Assembly: GCF_000282595.1 (NCBI RefSeq)
Contig: NZ_AKIZ01000016.1
Coordinates: 496,001 to 560,000, forward strand
From: Phyllobacterium sp. YR531
GTDB taxonomy: Bacteria > Pseudomonadota > Alphaproteobacteria > Rhizobiales > Rhizobiaceae
DNA length: 64,000 nt
Direction: 5' to 3'
Below the pieces are notes generated by a model. It saw nothing but the letters and a program-made list of their open reading frames with translations, was not told the origin of the DNA and did no database searches. Below, piece by piece: positions 17,603 through 26,122 of this stretch; positions within the stretch are counted from its first letter, which is position 1; every line of letters begins with the position of its first letter. Position numbers and translations under genes: made by a program.

Positions 17603-18106
17603 ATGAAATCTTATACACCAGATGGGCATATCGAGACAGCCCTGACGGAGAAAGACGCAAAAGAACTCGATATTATCGAGCTGTTTTTCTTCGCCTATCG
17701 CGACTTCACTGCTGACCCGGACATGATACTGGAAAAGCTTGAATTTGGACGCGCACATCATCGCGTGCTTTATTTCGTAAACCGGAAACCCGGCATGACC
17801 GTTGCAGAATTGCTTGAAGTGCTCAAGATCACCAAGCAAAGTCTGGCCCGTGTCCTGAAACAGCTTATAGATAAGGACCATATCGTGCAGATTCAGGGAC
17901 CGCGCGACCGGCGGCAGCGCGAACTTTACCCAACACATCGGGGACGCCAATTGGCGCTGGAACTGGCAGCACCGCAATCACGCCGCATTGCCAATGCATT
18001 GGAACAGCTTGATCCAAGCAAACGGGCGGTGATTGAGCATTTCCTCAAAGCCATGGTAAATCCCGCACAGTGGCAACAGATCGACAGCCTGCCGAAGTCA
18101 GGATAG
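17603..18106 (+). CDS. MarR-family transcriptional regulator
   Basis: 167 residues. The winged helix-turn-helix spans about 50-115: VAELLEVLKITKQSLARVLKQLIDKDHI is the recognition region and GPRDRRQRELYPT the wing. MarR proteins bind palindromes as dimers and usually answer to small phenolic or oxidising ligands. It is the first gene of a three-gene unit with the response regulator (32 bases on) and the kinase, all reading the same way. Confidence 0.9.
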   Translation: MKSYTPDGHIETALTEKDAKELDIIELFFFAYRDFTADPDMILEKLEFGRAHHRVLYFVNRKPGMTVAELLEVLKITKQSLARVLKQLIDKDHIVQIQGPRDRRQRELYPTHRGRQLALELAAPQSRRIANALEQLDPSKRAVIEHFLKAMVNPAQWQQIDSLPKSG

Positions 18107-18138
18107 ATATAGATTTCCACTTGGTTGAGAGGGGACGC

Positions 18139-18867
18139 ATGGCACAGGACACAGAAACAGCAGCGATTGGCGCCGATCTAGCACTATCGGATGATGCTCC
18201 ACATTTGCTGATCGTTGATGACGACACCAGAATTCGAAATCTACTGTCTCAATATCTTACAGGCAGCGGTTTTCGCATTACGGTGGCTGCCAATGCGGAC
18301 GAAGCGAGAAGAAAGCTTGCCGGGATTGATTATGATCTGCTGATTCTTGATGTGATGATGCCGGGTGAAAGCGGGATCGCTTTAACGCAGTCGCTTCGTC
18401 AGGAAAAAAACGTTCCCATTCTCATGCTGACTGCGCTTTCGGAAACGGATAGCCGCATCACTGGTTTGGAAGCTGGTGCCGATGATTATCTGCCAAAACC
18501 GTTCGATCCGCGCGAATTGATCCTGCGCATCAACAATATTTTGCGGCGCGGTGCTCCTGCTACACAGGCCAAAATAGAACAGATCGTTTTCGGACCCTAC
18601 ACATTCGTCATCGCTAAACGCGAACTGAAGCGTTCCGGCGACCTGATCCGCCTTACTGACCGCGAACAGGATATAATGGCGATCTTCGCCGCCCGGGCTG
18701 GTGAAACCGTTCCACGTCACGAGCTGACTGGACAGGAAGGTGATGTGGGCGAGCGAACAATTGATGTTCAGATAAACCGTCTGCGTCGCAAGATAGAGAA
18801 TGATCCCGCCAATCCCGTTTGGTTGCAGACAGTGCGCGGCGTTGGCTATAAGTTGAGTGTAGAATAG
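18139..18867 (+). CDS. OmpR-family response regulator
   Basis: 242 residues. The ATG at 18139 with GAGAGGGG just before it is preferred over an upstream start that would overlap the MarR gene. Receiver domain: acidic pair in VDDDT (about 27-29), phosphorylated Asp71 in LILDVMM, Thr98 in MLTAL, Lys120 in LPKPF. The C-terminal winged helix (about 150-242) ends in the usual VRGVGYKLS. It acts with the kinase 40 bases downstream. Target genes cannot be read here. Confidence 0.93.
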   Translation: MAQDTETAAIGADLALSDDAPHLLIVDDDTRIRNLLSQYLTGSGFRITVAANADEARRKLAGIDYDLLILDVMMPGESGIALTQSLRQEKNVPILMLTALSETDSRITGLEAGADDYLPKPFDPRELILRINNILRRGAPATQAKIEQIVFGPYTFVIAKRELKRSGDLIRLTDREQDIMAIFAARAGETVPRHELTGQEGDVGERTIDVQINRLRRKIENDPANPVWLQTVRGVGYKLSVE

Positions 18868-18907
18868 CAACTACACAGAACAGAAAGCGCAAGCGGATAT
18901 CGATGTA

Positions 18908-20320
18908 ATGGCAACTCCGGACGCCGCAAATCGCGCATTGGCCGTGAAAAAACGCCATTGGCGGCGCAAACGGAGCACATTGCTTGGTCCTTGGCGAAAG
19001 CTCACGAGATGGCTTGCGCGCTGGATGCCCAAAAGGCTCTATGCTCGCTCGCTCATCATCATTATTGCACCCATGGTGCTGCTGCAGTCGCTTATCGCCT
19101 TCGTATTCATGGAGCGGCATTGGCAGACGGTAACACAACGCCTGTCCACAGCCGTGGTGCGGGATATTTCCGGCATCATCGATCTGATGGATACATTTCC
19201 TCAAGACCCCGGTTATGAAAACCTGATCCGCATTTCACGCGAACGGTTGGCCTTGAATATTTCGATTCTGCCACCTGATCCGCTACCTGCGCCCGGCCCG
19301 AAACCATTCTTCTCGATTCTCGACAGCATTTTGAGTGAAGAGATTACGAGACAAATCAATCGCCCGTTCTGGATCGATACGATTGGCGACTCTGATCTCG
19401 TCGAAATTCGCATACAACTCGAAGACAAGGTTCTGCGTGTGTTTGCCCGGCGTAGTCAGGCCTATGCGTCCAACACATTGATATTCCTGGTATGGATGGC
19501 CGGGTCGGCACTCGTATTGTTGGCAATCGCGATCCTGTTTCTGCGAAACCAGATCAAGCCGATCCAACAACTTGCAACGGCTGCGGACAGTTTCGGTAAA
19601 GGACGTGCACCGCCTCCCAACTTCAAGCCTCGTGGAGCTGAAGAAGTCAGACGCGCTGGTGCTGCGTTCATTGTCATGCGTGAGCGGATCGAGCGGCAGA
19701 TCGACCAGCGTACAACAATGCTCAGCGGCGTCAGCCATGATCTGCGCACTATCCTGACGCGTTTCAAGCTTCAACTCGCTCTTGTGAGCAACAAGGTTGA
19801 TACGGAAGCTATGGAGCAGGATATCGATGATATGCAGTCGATGCTCGAAGGCTATCTGTCATTTGCGCGGGGCGAAGCCGACGAGGAGGCCGGTACTTTC
19901 AATCTTGAACGCCTGTTCGCCAAGCTGAAAGAAGAAGGTATGCTGCTGGAGCGTGGTTTCACGTCCACAATGCGAGGACGGCCAGAAATTCACGTGCGAC
20001 CCAACGCGTTTTCACGATTGATCACCAATCTCGTCTCAAATTCTTTCCGCTATGCCAAAAACGTATATGTTGCAGCAGATCATCGCGATGGCTGGCTGAT
20101 CCTGACAATCGATGATGACGGACCGGGCATTCCCAAAGAAATGCGCGAAGAGGTGTTCAAACCCTTCTTCAGGCTTGATCAGGCGCGTAACCAGGACGCC
20201 GGCGGCACTGGTTTGGGGCTGGCAATTGCGCTTGATATCGCACGTAGCCATGGTGGCGATATCACACTTGAAGAAAGCCCAAAAAACGGATTACGGGCCA
20301 TCGTCAAAGTGCCCGCCTGA
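18908..20320 (+). CDS. EnvZ-like sensor histidine kinase
   Basis: 470 residues. Membrane helices at about 48-68 and 190-212 bracket a ~120-residue periplasmic sensor; a HAMP domain follows. The phosphoacceptor is His277 in SGVSHDLRTIL. The residue after the HDLRT motif is Ile where EnvZ-type kinases usually have Pro. The catalytic domain has the N-box NLVSNSFRYAKN, G1 DDDGPGI and G2 GGTGLGLAIA. The N-terminal ~45 residues are Arg/Lys/Trp-rich and cytoplasmic. Last gene of the MarR-regulator-kinase unit. Confidence 0.92.
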   Translation: MATPDAANRALAVKKRHWRRKRSTLLGPWRKLTRWLARWMPKRLYARSLIIIIAPMVLLQSLIAFVFMERHWQTVTQRLSTAVVRDISGIIDLMDTFPQDPGYENLIRISRERLALNISILPPDPLPAPGPKPFFSILDSILSEEITRQINRPFWIDTIGDSDLVEIRIQLEDKVLRVFARRSQAYASNTLIFLVWMAGSALVLLAIAILFLRNQIKPIQQLATAADSFGKGRAPPPNFKPRGAEEVRRAGAAFIVMRERIERQIDQRTTMLSGVSHDLRTILTRFKLQLALVSNKVDTEAMEQDIDDMQSMLEGYLSFARGEADEEAGTFNLERLFAKLKEEGMLLERGFTSTMRGRPEIHVRPNAFSRLITNLVSNSFRYAKNVYVAADHRDGWLILTIDDDGPGIPKEMREEVFKPFFRLDQARNQDAGGTGLGLAIALDIARSHGGDITLEESPKNGLRAIVKVPA

Positions 20321-20334
20321 TCTCGAAATCAGGC
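20315..20334. terminator. Hairpin between convergent kinase and ribbon-helix-helix genes
   Basis: GCCTGAT (20315-20321) pairs with ATCAGGC (20328-20334) over six bases. It overlaps both stop codons, which face each other. There is no U-run, so termination would be weak. Confidence 0.45.
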
Positions 20335-20649
20335 CGCTTGCTCACCAACCAATGGCGCGCGTTGGGCAGATTGCGCATTTGCACAGATTTGCACGCCACG
20401 CAGATAGAGAGCGCATGTCGTGCGCAGCATTGATGCGAAATTCGGAATCTCGCCTTGCGCCTGTAATGCCTCGTCATACAGTGTCGATATGAAGCGTGGC
20501 GTTGTCATGTTCTGGGTTTCAGCGATTTCATCAAGCAGTTTCCAGAATGTCGACTCCAGCTGAATGCTCGTAGAATGACCTGCAATGCGCACAGAACGAT
20601 TGATCTGCCGGTAACCTTGCGGATCCTGTTCTGCAAATACCTTACACAT
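20329..20649 (-). CDS. Ribbon-helix-helix domain protein
   Basis: 106 residues. Residues about 18-62 fit a ribbon-helix-helix fold of the RHH_4 type: NRSVRIAGHSTSIQLESTFW (strand and first helix) and MTTPRFISTLYDEA (second helix). Such proteins bind DNA as dimers through the paired strands; this one may be a small repressor, target unknown. No toxin gene flanks it, so I do not call it an antitoxin. Confidence 0.75.
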   Translation of the reverse strand: MCKVFAEQDPQGYRQINRSVRIAGHSTSIQLESTFWKLLDEIAETQNMTTPRFISTLYDEALQAQGEIPNFASMLRTTCALYLRGVQICANAQSAQRAPLVGEQAA

Positions 20650-20862
20650 TAAAACGACCTCCCGATGTTATTGCGCGATGTTTTGCCGGAAATTGAAGCG
20701 GTAATTTCCACCTTTGTGTCGTAGCTGGCAAAAAAATTCTATTCACACCGCGTGTGGTAGCCGATTGCCACCACTTCTCTTCTCCCGGGATCATAATCAC
20801 TGACAAGGAACGACACTGCAACCGTAGTTTTGACGCAGTCGTTACAAATCAGGGAGGTATTA

Positions 20863-21258
20863 TTGGCAAAAGCCATACATTCGATGATCCGCGTGCTCAA
20901 TGAGGACGTATCGAAAGCATTCTATAGTGCAGCATTCGGACTTCAGACAGCAGGCCGGCTCGACTTCGAAACCTTTACGCTGGTCTACCTCAGCAATGAA
21001 GAAAGCGGCTTTGAAGTCGAACTAACTGTCAATAAGGGCCGGACGACACCTTACGATCTCGGCGACGGGTACGGTCACCTGGCATTCAGCGTTGATGACC
21101 TGAACGCTGAGCATGCCCGCATGAAAGCGCTTGAGCTTAAAATTCGAGACATCGTTGAATTTAAACATGACGGCATTCTTTTGGCCCGTTTCTTTTTCGT
21201 CGAAGATCCAGACGGTTATAAAATTGAGGTTTTGCAACGAGACGGACGTTATCAGTGA
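20863..21258 (+). CDS. gloA: Lactoylglutathione lyase (glyoxalase I)
   Basis: 131 residues, starting at TTG 20863; AGGGAGG lies five bases upstream, which decides the start against a frame opening at 20830. The four metal ligands are present in the expected order: His in AIHSMIRV, Glu in FEVELTV, His in YGHLAFSVDD and Glu in YKIEVLQ. It converts the methylglyoxal-glutathione adduct to lactoylglutathione. The 213-base upstream gap holds a CACAC-CGC-GTGTG inverted repeat (20744-20756) and a GTGGTAGC/GCCACCAC hairpin. The dehydrogenase pair downstream may share its transcript. Confidence 0.88.
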   Translation: MAKAIHSMIRVLNEDVSKAFYSAAFGLQTAGRLDFETFTLVYLSNEESGFEVELTVNKGRTTPYDLGDGYGHLAFSVDDLNAEHARMKALELKIRDIVEFKHDGILLARFFFVEDPDGYKIEVLQRDGRYQ

Positions 21259-21324
21259 GTTGAATACGCATTAGCCAGCAAGGGCATCCTATGGGGTGCC
21301 GATAGCAAGCAAGGGAGGACTTCT

Positions 21325-21891
21325 ATGGTCACTATCTTCAACCGAAAGGCGGCTCCGCCAGGACGCGTTGAAAAATCGGGCATATCGCGTCGTGATCTGC
21401 TGAAGCGGGGTGGAACGCTCAGTCTTGGAGCCCTGCTCGTCATCAGTGGAAACGCAATTATTCATCCGCAAGCGGCCTGGGGTTTGGAAACCTCAAATCT
21501 GAAGCCTGAAACCATGGCGTCGCTGCTGCAGTTGGCTCGGGATATTTACCCTCACGACCAAATCCCCGATCGCTTTTATGCAATCGCAATAAAGGCTTAC
21601 GATACCAAAGCCGGAACAGACGCCGATCATAAGAAGCTTATTGAAGATGGCATAGCCAATCTCGATCAAAAAGCAGGAAAAGGCGGCTATATCGGTCTCA
21701 GCTGGGAAGATGACAGGTTGGCTCTTCTACGAGGAATAGAAGAAACACCGTTCTTTCAAACCGTCCGAGGCGGATTGGTTACAGGTCTCTACAATCAAAA
21801 GGATATTTGGCCGTACTTCGGCTACGAGGGCGAATCCTATTCAAAGGGCGGCTACATAGCGCGCGGGTTCGACGACATAGAGTGGCTCTGA
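21325..21891 (+). CDS. Tat-exported gluconate 2-dehydrogenase subunit 3-like protein
   Basis: 188 residues. A twin-arginine signal (SRRDLLKRGG followed by a hydrophobic stretch, cut near HPQAAWG) sends it folded to the periplasm. The mature part resembles the small subunit of periplasmic GMC-type dehydrogenases (gluconate, fructose, sorbitol), which carries the signal for its partner. It sits 44 bases before the GMC gene, which lacks its own signal, so the two presumably travel together as a complex. Confidence 0.85.
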   Translation: MVTIFNRKAAPPGRVEKSGISRRDLLKRGGTLSLGALLVISGNAIIHPQAAWGLETSNLKPETMASLLQLARDIYPHDQIPDRFYAIAIKAYDTKAGTDADHKKLIEDGIANLDQKAGKGGYIGLSWEDDRLALLRGIEETPFFQTVRGGLVTGLYNQKDIWPYFGYEGESYSKGGYIARGFDDIEWL

Positions 21892-21935
21892 GTTTACTCG
21901 AAATCATCTGTATTTGAGGCTGTTGGGAGGAAACC

Positions 21936-23507
21936 ATGGCTGCACCTTATGATCTTAAAGACGACAGCGTAGTCGTCATAATCGGCTCAGGCGCTGGCGG
22001 CGGAACGCTGGGCAATGAGCTAGCACAAAAAGGTATCGATGTCGTCATTCTGGAAGCTGGCGCACGTCATGAATACGAAGATTTCATCAATGATGAATGG
22101 GACAGTTTCGGACAACTTGCATGGGTCGACAAGCGAACGACATCGGGTGACTGGCGGGTAGCCAAGGATTTTCCGAATTTGCCCGCATGGATCGTTAAAT
22201 CCGTAGGCGGATCTACGGTGCACTGGGCTGGCGCTTCACTACGGTTTCAGGAGCATGAATTCAAGGATCTCACCCATTACGGCAAAATCGAAGGTGCAAA
22301 TCTTCTGGATTGGCCGATCACTTTGGCAGAGCTTGAACCCTATTATGCCAAAGCAGAAGACAAGATGGGGGTGACCCGCACCAATGGCATTGAAGGTCTG
22401 CCCGGCAATAACAACTTCAAGGTTTTGAAAGCCGGGGCAGACAAGCTCGGTTATAAGGAATGCCACACCGGCAATATGGCCATCAATTCCGCCGACCGGG
22501 ATGATCGCATGTCATGCCAGCAGACCGGCTTCTGCTTTCAGGGATGCAAATGGGGTGCGAAGTGGTCGACGCTATATACCGAAATTCCCAAGGGTGAAGC
22601 CACCGGCAAACTGGAGGTACGGCCGAACTCCATGGTCCAAAAAATTGAGCATGACAAAAGCGGCAAGGTCACCGGTGTTGTTTATATTGACAAGGACGGC
22701 AAACAACAGCTGCAGAAGGCCAGAATTGTTGCTGTCGCAGGAAATTCCATTGAGAGCCCTCGCCTGCTTTTGAATTCCGAATCCAGCATGTTCAAGGATG
22801 GAATGGCCAACTCTTCCGGCCAGGTCGGGCGTAACTACATGCGCCATACCACGGGTTCTGTTTACGGCATTTTTGAAAAACCGGTGCACATGTATCGCGG
22901 CACGACCATGGCAGGTATTATCCGCGACGAGGCAAGGCACGATCCTTCTCGTGGGTTTGTTGGCGGCTATGAGATGGAAACGCTTTCACTCGGCCTGCCT
23001 TTTATGGCTGCCTTTCTCGATCCCGGTGGCTGGGGCCGTTCCTTCACCTCCGCTTTGGATCAATACTCCAATATGGCAGGACTCTGGATTGTTGGTGAGG
23101 ACATGCCACAGGAGAACAATCGCATTACACTGCACAAAGACGAAAAAGACAAACATGGAATGCCGATTGCCAATGTTAACTTTAGCGACCACCCAAACGA
23201 TATCGCCATGCGTGATCACGCCTATAAGCAGGGTGTAGCTCTGTATGAAGCTGTAGGCGCAACAAGGGCATTTCCAACACCGCCATACCCTTCAACCCAC
23301 AATCTTGGCACAAACCGTATGAGCGAGAAAGCACAGGATGGCGTGGTCAACAAACACGGCCAGAGCCACGACATAAAGAATCTGTTCGTATCCGACGGAA
23401 GCCAGTTCACCACTGGCGGTGCAGAGAATCCCACACTGACAATCGTCAGTCTGGCGATACGACAGGCGGACTATATTGCAAAGGAAATGGCGGCTAAGGC
23501 CATTTAA
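21936..23507 (+). CDS. GMC-family FAD-dependent dehydrogenase, large subunit
   Basis: 523 residues. The FAD-binding loop VIIGSGAGGGTLGNEL is at about residue 14, with VVILEAG as the strand-2 acid. GGSTVHWAGASLRF is the second GMC signature, and the C-terminal catalytic region NLGTNRM with GGAENPTLT is typical of the gluconate/sorbitol dehydrogenase large subunit. Likely oxidises a polyol or sugar acid in the periplasm and passes electrons on. The usual third partner, a membrane multi-haem cytochrome c, is not adjacent, so the electron acceptor must be encoded elsewhere. No signal peptide; it depends on the Tat subunit upstream. Confidence 0.9.
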   Translation: MAAPYDLKDDSVVVIIGSGAGGGTLGNELAQKGIDVVILEAGARHEYEDFINDEWDSFGQLAWVDKRTTSGDWRVAKDFPNLPAWIVKSVGGSTVHWAGASLRFQEHEFKDLTHYGKIEGANLLDWPITLAELEPYYAKAEDKMGVTRTNGIEGLPGNNNFKVLKAGADKLGYKECHTGNMAINSADRDDRMSCQQTGFCFQGCKWGAKWSTLYTEIPKGEATGKLEVRPNSMVQKIEHDKSGKVTGVVYIDKDGKQQLQKARIVAVAGNSIESPRLLLNSESSMFKDGMANSSGQVGRNYMRHTTGSVYGIFEKPVHMYRGTTMAGIIRDEARHDPSRGFVGGYEMETLSLGLPFMAAFLDPGGWGRSFTSALDQYSNMAGLWIVGEDMPQENNRITLHKDEKDKHGMPIANVNFSDHPNDIAMRDHAYKQGVALYEAVGATRAFPTPPYPSTHNLGTNRMSEKAQDGVVNKHGQSHDIKNLFVSDGSQFTTGGAENPTLTIVSLAIRQADYIAKEMAAKAI

Positions 23508-23522
23508 CTGTCTATCAAACGC

Positions 23523-23555
23523 GCAAAGCCCGGGCCCCTTAAGCCGGGGCTTTGC
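23523..23555. terminator. Bidirectional hairpin between the GMC and csaA genes
   Basis: GCAAAGCCC (23523-23531) pairs with GGGCTTTGC (23547-23555); the stem continues through GGC/GCC after one G-G mismatch. It sits between convergent genes. U-tracts are poor on both strands. Confidence 0.65.
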
Positions 23556-23568
23556 AATCAAACAATCG

Positions 23569-23904
23569 CTAGAATAGCTTGCCGCCGTTCGGAACTTCAT
23601 GGCTGATAGCAGCGAGCACTACTTCCCCCGCCTCATCAGGAAAACCAAGGGTCAGCACCTCTGACATGAAGGGGCCGATCTGTCGCGGCGGAAAGTTGAC
23701 CACAGCCATAACCTGACGACCCTTCAACTCCTCCAATGCATGCCGCCTGGTAATCTGCGCGGAAGACTTCTTGATGCCTATTTCCGGGCCGAAATCGATG
23801 CGCAATTTGAAGGCGGGCTTACGCGCTTCAGGGAAGACTTCGGCTTCTATAATTGTACCAACGCGAATATCGACTTTCTCGAAATCATCAAAGCTGATGG
23901 TCAT
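23569..23904 (-). CDS. csaA: CsaA-like tRNA-binding domain protein
   Basis: 111 residues from the ATG at 23904, the start matching the usual family length; an upstream ATG at 23913 is possible, and a frame reaching 23997 would add sequence not seen in the family. The OB-fold motifs [37 protein letters not shown] and a VPNGGKLF end match CsaA, a dimeric tRNA-binding and secretion chaperone-related protein. GGAG lies about 11 bases upstream. Confidence 0.9.
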   Translation of the reverse strand: MTISFDDFEKVDIRVGTIIEAEVFPEARKPAFKLRIDFGPEIGIKKSSAQITRRHALEELKGRQVMAVVNFPPRQIGPFMSEVLTLGFPDEAGEVVLAAISHEVPNGGKLF

Positions 23905-24158
23905 GATTTCCATATCTCCAACAATCAGAAAAGTTCTCACCTGAGAACTTATTCCTATTTGTATTCCATTGCTTCGACAGTAATCAGCCCACCCCAAACG
24001 TCAGATTCGTGGTCATTTCAAATGAAATATTAAGGTGTTTCGCTCCCCTATTGGCCGATTTTGCTCCCATTTTTCCCGTCAATGCCAGCATGAATTGCGT
24101 TTAAAACATGGCAAATTAGAGACAGTCCGCCACAATCGGGTATACTGAATTATGACAA

Positions 24159-24659
24159 TCAGGCCGAACCGACTGTTTCAAAAAGAATGCTGTCGAGCGA
24201 TTCCCGCGCAGTTGAACCTGACCAGACAACAAACTGAAAAGCCTGGAAATAGGTCTCACAGGCATCAAGGGCACTGGAGAGCAATACTTCAACCTGTTTG
24301 CTTGTAGGCTCTGCGCCTCCTGAAAGCAGCAATGACTGGCGATACATAACCGCCCCTTCCTGACGCCACAAATCAAAATGGCCCATAAGCAACTGCTCAT
24401 TGACCAGCGAAAGGAGACGCATCACCTCATTGATGCGTGGCTCGCTAACCGCAATGTCGAAGGCGCAGGCAAGATGCAAAGCCTCAAAATCTTCCATCCA
24501 GGAAAAGGATATCTGGTAATCGGTCCAGCTACCCTCAACTGTAATGGCAATCTCATCTTCCCCGGTGCGCTCGAAGGCCCATTCGTTTGCATGGGCTACG
24601 TGCTCGATCACATCCACCGGATGCAAGTCACGCGCAATCTCTAGTTCCAGAAGGCTCAT
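24159..24659 (-). CDS. YbjN domain protein
   Basis: 166 residues from the ATG at 24659 (AGG eight bases upstream; an ATG two codons earlier has too short a spacing). The sequence matches the YbjN/T3SS chaperone-like fold: WMEDFEALHLACAF followed by NEVMRLLSLVNEQLLMGHFDLW. Members are found in nearly all alphaproteobacteria. YbjN in enterobacteria affects motility and stress genes; no function is fixed for this branch. Transcribed alone. Confidence 0.85.
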   Translation of the reverse strand: MSLLELEIARDLHPVDVIEHVAHANEWAFERTGEDEIAITVEGSWTDYQISFSWMEDFEALHLACAFDIAVSEPRINEVMRLLSLVNEQLLMGHFDLWRQEGAVMYRQSLLLSGGAEPTSKQVEVLLSSALDACETYFQAFQFVVWSGSTARESLDSILFETVGSA

Positions 24660-25213
24660 CGCCATTACCTGCTAAATCGAATCTCGTATAACGCTGCGGG
24701 AGTACAGCGCACCCAAACCAAGCACACCAAACGCTTGCTGCATGGCACATCGAAGCAGATGCACATTGAACGCAGCAACATTTTTTAAAACTCACCGGCG
24801 GGCAGAACACACCAACCGGGTTGCGGCCACGAACTTATGGACCGCTGCATGATCGTCGAAACGAATCATGCTGTAATTTCAGTGTATTGATGCTGAGTCA
24901 CAGCGCCAGTCCCCTTTTGACCAATTGACGAGAATGGGTGTGGACAGAAGTTGTGAAAATGATTCACTTGGTCGCTTTAACTGACTCTAAGGAAACGATT
25001 TTCGGCGATTTCCACCTGTTGATAAATACTTAAGATTTATTTTGGGGATAGCGATCCGGAGCGGGAAAAAATGGGGCAGGCAGGCCAGCGAACGGACTCA
25101 AATGGATTAGAGAACAGAAAGGTTTCGTCATATAGCCGATACCAAACCATCCTAGCCTTAGAACTCCAAGCAGTTTTCCAAGACTTTAAAGCGATCAAAA
25201 AAGGAGAACCATC
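24660..25213. other. 554-base gene-poor region with hairpin
   Basis: I see no convincing gene. The region contains GCATGAT (24847-24853) paired with ATCATGC (24865-24871), extended by CGT/ACG around a CGAA loop with one bulge, and an inverted repeat GTGAA-N5-TTCAC at 24953-24967. The last part is the upstream region of the 57-residue gene. A small RNA around 24840-24880 is possible but unproven. Confidence 0.35.
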
Positions 25214-25387
25214 ATGTCCGACGCAGCTGAACCGACTGTCAAAGCCATACAAAAAAATGATGATGGCAACTGGTACTACGTCATCACAACCGACGGCGTA
25301 GAAGGGCCTAAGGTAGGCCCCTATGATACAGAGGAAGAAGCGATTGCAGACGGCGAAGAAAGATTAGCCGAAGACGACATCGCCTAA
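25214..25387 (+). CDS. Small acidic protein of 57 residues
   Basis: ATG at 25214, stop at 25385; AAGGAG precedes the start by eight bases. The product is strongly acidic (about 16 Asp/Glu against 4 Lys/Arg) with an aromatic core (GNWYYVITTDG) that suggests two beta strands, and an acidic C-terminal helix (EEEAIADGEERLAEDD). I do not recognise the family. The good ribosome site and the coding-like content argue it is real. Confidence 0.65.
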   Translation: MSDAAEPTVKAIQKNDDGNWYYVITTDGVEGPKVGPYDTEEEAIADGEERLAEDDIA

Positions 25388-25408
25388 GCGGCTTAACTTA
25401 GAAAAGGC

Positions 25409-25705
25409 TCAGGCCTTCTTCGCACGCGTTGAAGCAGGCTTGGCCGTTTCATCTTTTTTGCCGACCAGCGCCTCCAAAGCCTCAATACGGGCTTGGAGCG
25501 CTGTATTTTCAGCCCGCGCCCGGATTGCCATTTCGCGCACTGCCTCAAAATCCTCGCGTTGAACAACGTCCATTGTATTGAGCAAGCGCTCCGCCTGGCC
25601 GCGAAACGCAGTTTCAACCTCCCGGCGCACGCCTTGGGCAGCACCTGCAGCATCTGTCACGAGCTTTGCAAGTTCGTCGAGAACGCGATTTGATCCATTG
25701 GTCAT
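25409..25705 (-). CDS. ubiK: UbiK-family accessory factor (BMFP domain)
   Basis: 98 residues. The ATG at 25705 has AAAGGTG upstream; the frame continues open to 25765 without a better start. The N-terminal helix reads RVLDELAKLVTDAAGAAQG, then VVQREDFEAVREMAIRARAENTALQARIEALE, a coiled coil matching BMFP/UbiK proteins. In E. coli UbiK supports ubiquinone synthesis under air. The Lys/Ala-rich tail is flexible. Transcribed alone. Confidence 0.85.
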   Translation of the reverse strand: MTNGSNRVLDELAKLVTDAAGAAQGVRREVETAFRGQAERLLNTMDVVQREDFEAVREMAIRARAENTALQARIEALEALVGKKDETAKPASTRAKKA

Positions 25706-26122
25706 GGCGAACACCTTTCTGGTTGCACCCTTCAAATAATCTTCGCTTGTACCGATTGCAAGCAAGTTGGCATGATCTGATCAAACCCAGTTATCTGGCA
25801 TGGTGATGTGACAACTCAAATGGTCAAATAATTCCCGCCCCAGCGATGAATATTGATGGTGGCCACAACCATTTTCATGGATGGAAAAATGAGTCGATAT
25901 TCATGCAGAAATATCCACAAAACATGTCGGGGAAGGAATTACCCCCTGCCGGCAGTATGAATATTTCCAACACTACACCTTAAAGCAATTGTATTATAAC
26001 TTATTGAATTAATAGAATAATTTTCTATATTTTATCCATTGTTTAGTCGAGCAATCCGATTTAATTCACCTCATTACAAATTTGACTTTCTAACAAAACC
26101 TTTTGCAAACCGGGATATCTTC
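25706..26122 (+). promoter_or_regulatory. AT-rich control region of the encapsulin operon
   Basis: 417 bases with no gene. A good promoter is TTGAAT (26004-26009) and TATATT (26026-26031), 16 bases apart, which would give a leader of about 85 bases. Upstream, the octamer ATGAATAT occurs at 25846, inverted at 25897-25904, and again at 25957. A 10-base palindrome CTGCCGGCAG lies at 25945-25954. The repeats look like binding sites for a regulator whose identity I cannot tell. Confidence 0.5.

Noticed and set aside
20329-20649. Antitoxin of a toxin-antitoxin pair
   Set aside because: The ribbon-helix-helix fold would allow it, but no toxin-like gene flanks it.
25071-25301. 76-codon plus-strand frame ahead of the acidic small gene
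   Set aside because: It overlaps the 57-residue gene in another frame; the shorter gene has AAGGAG at the right distance and an even coding pattern.
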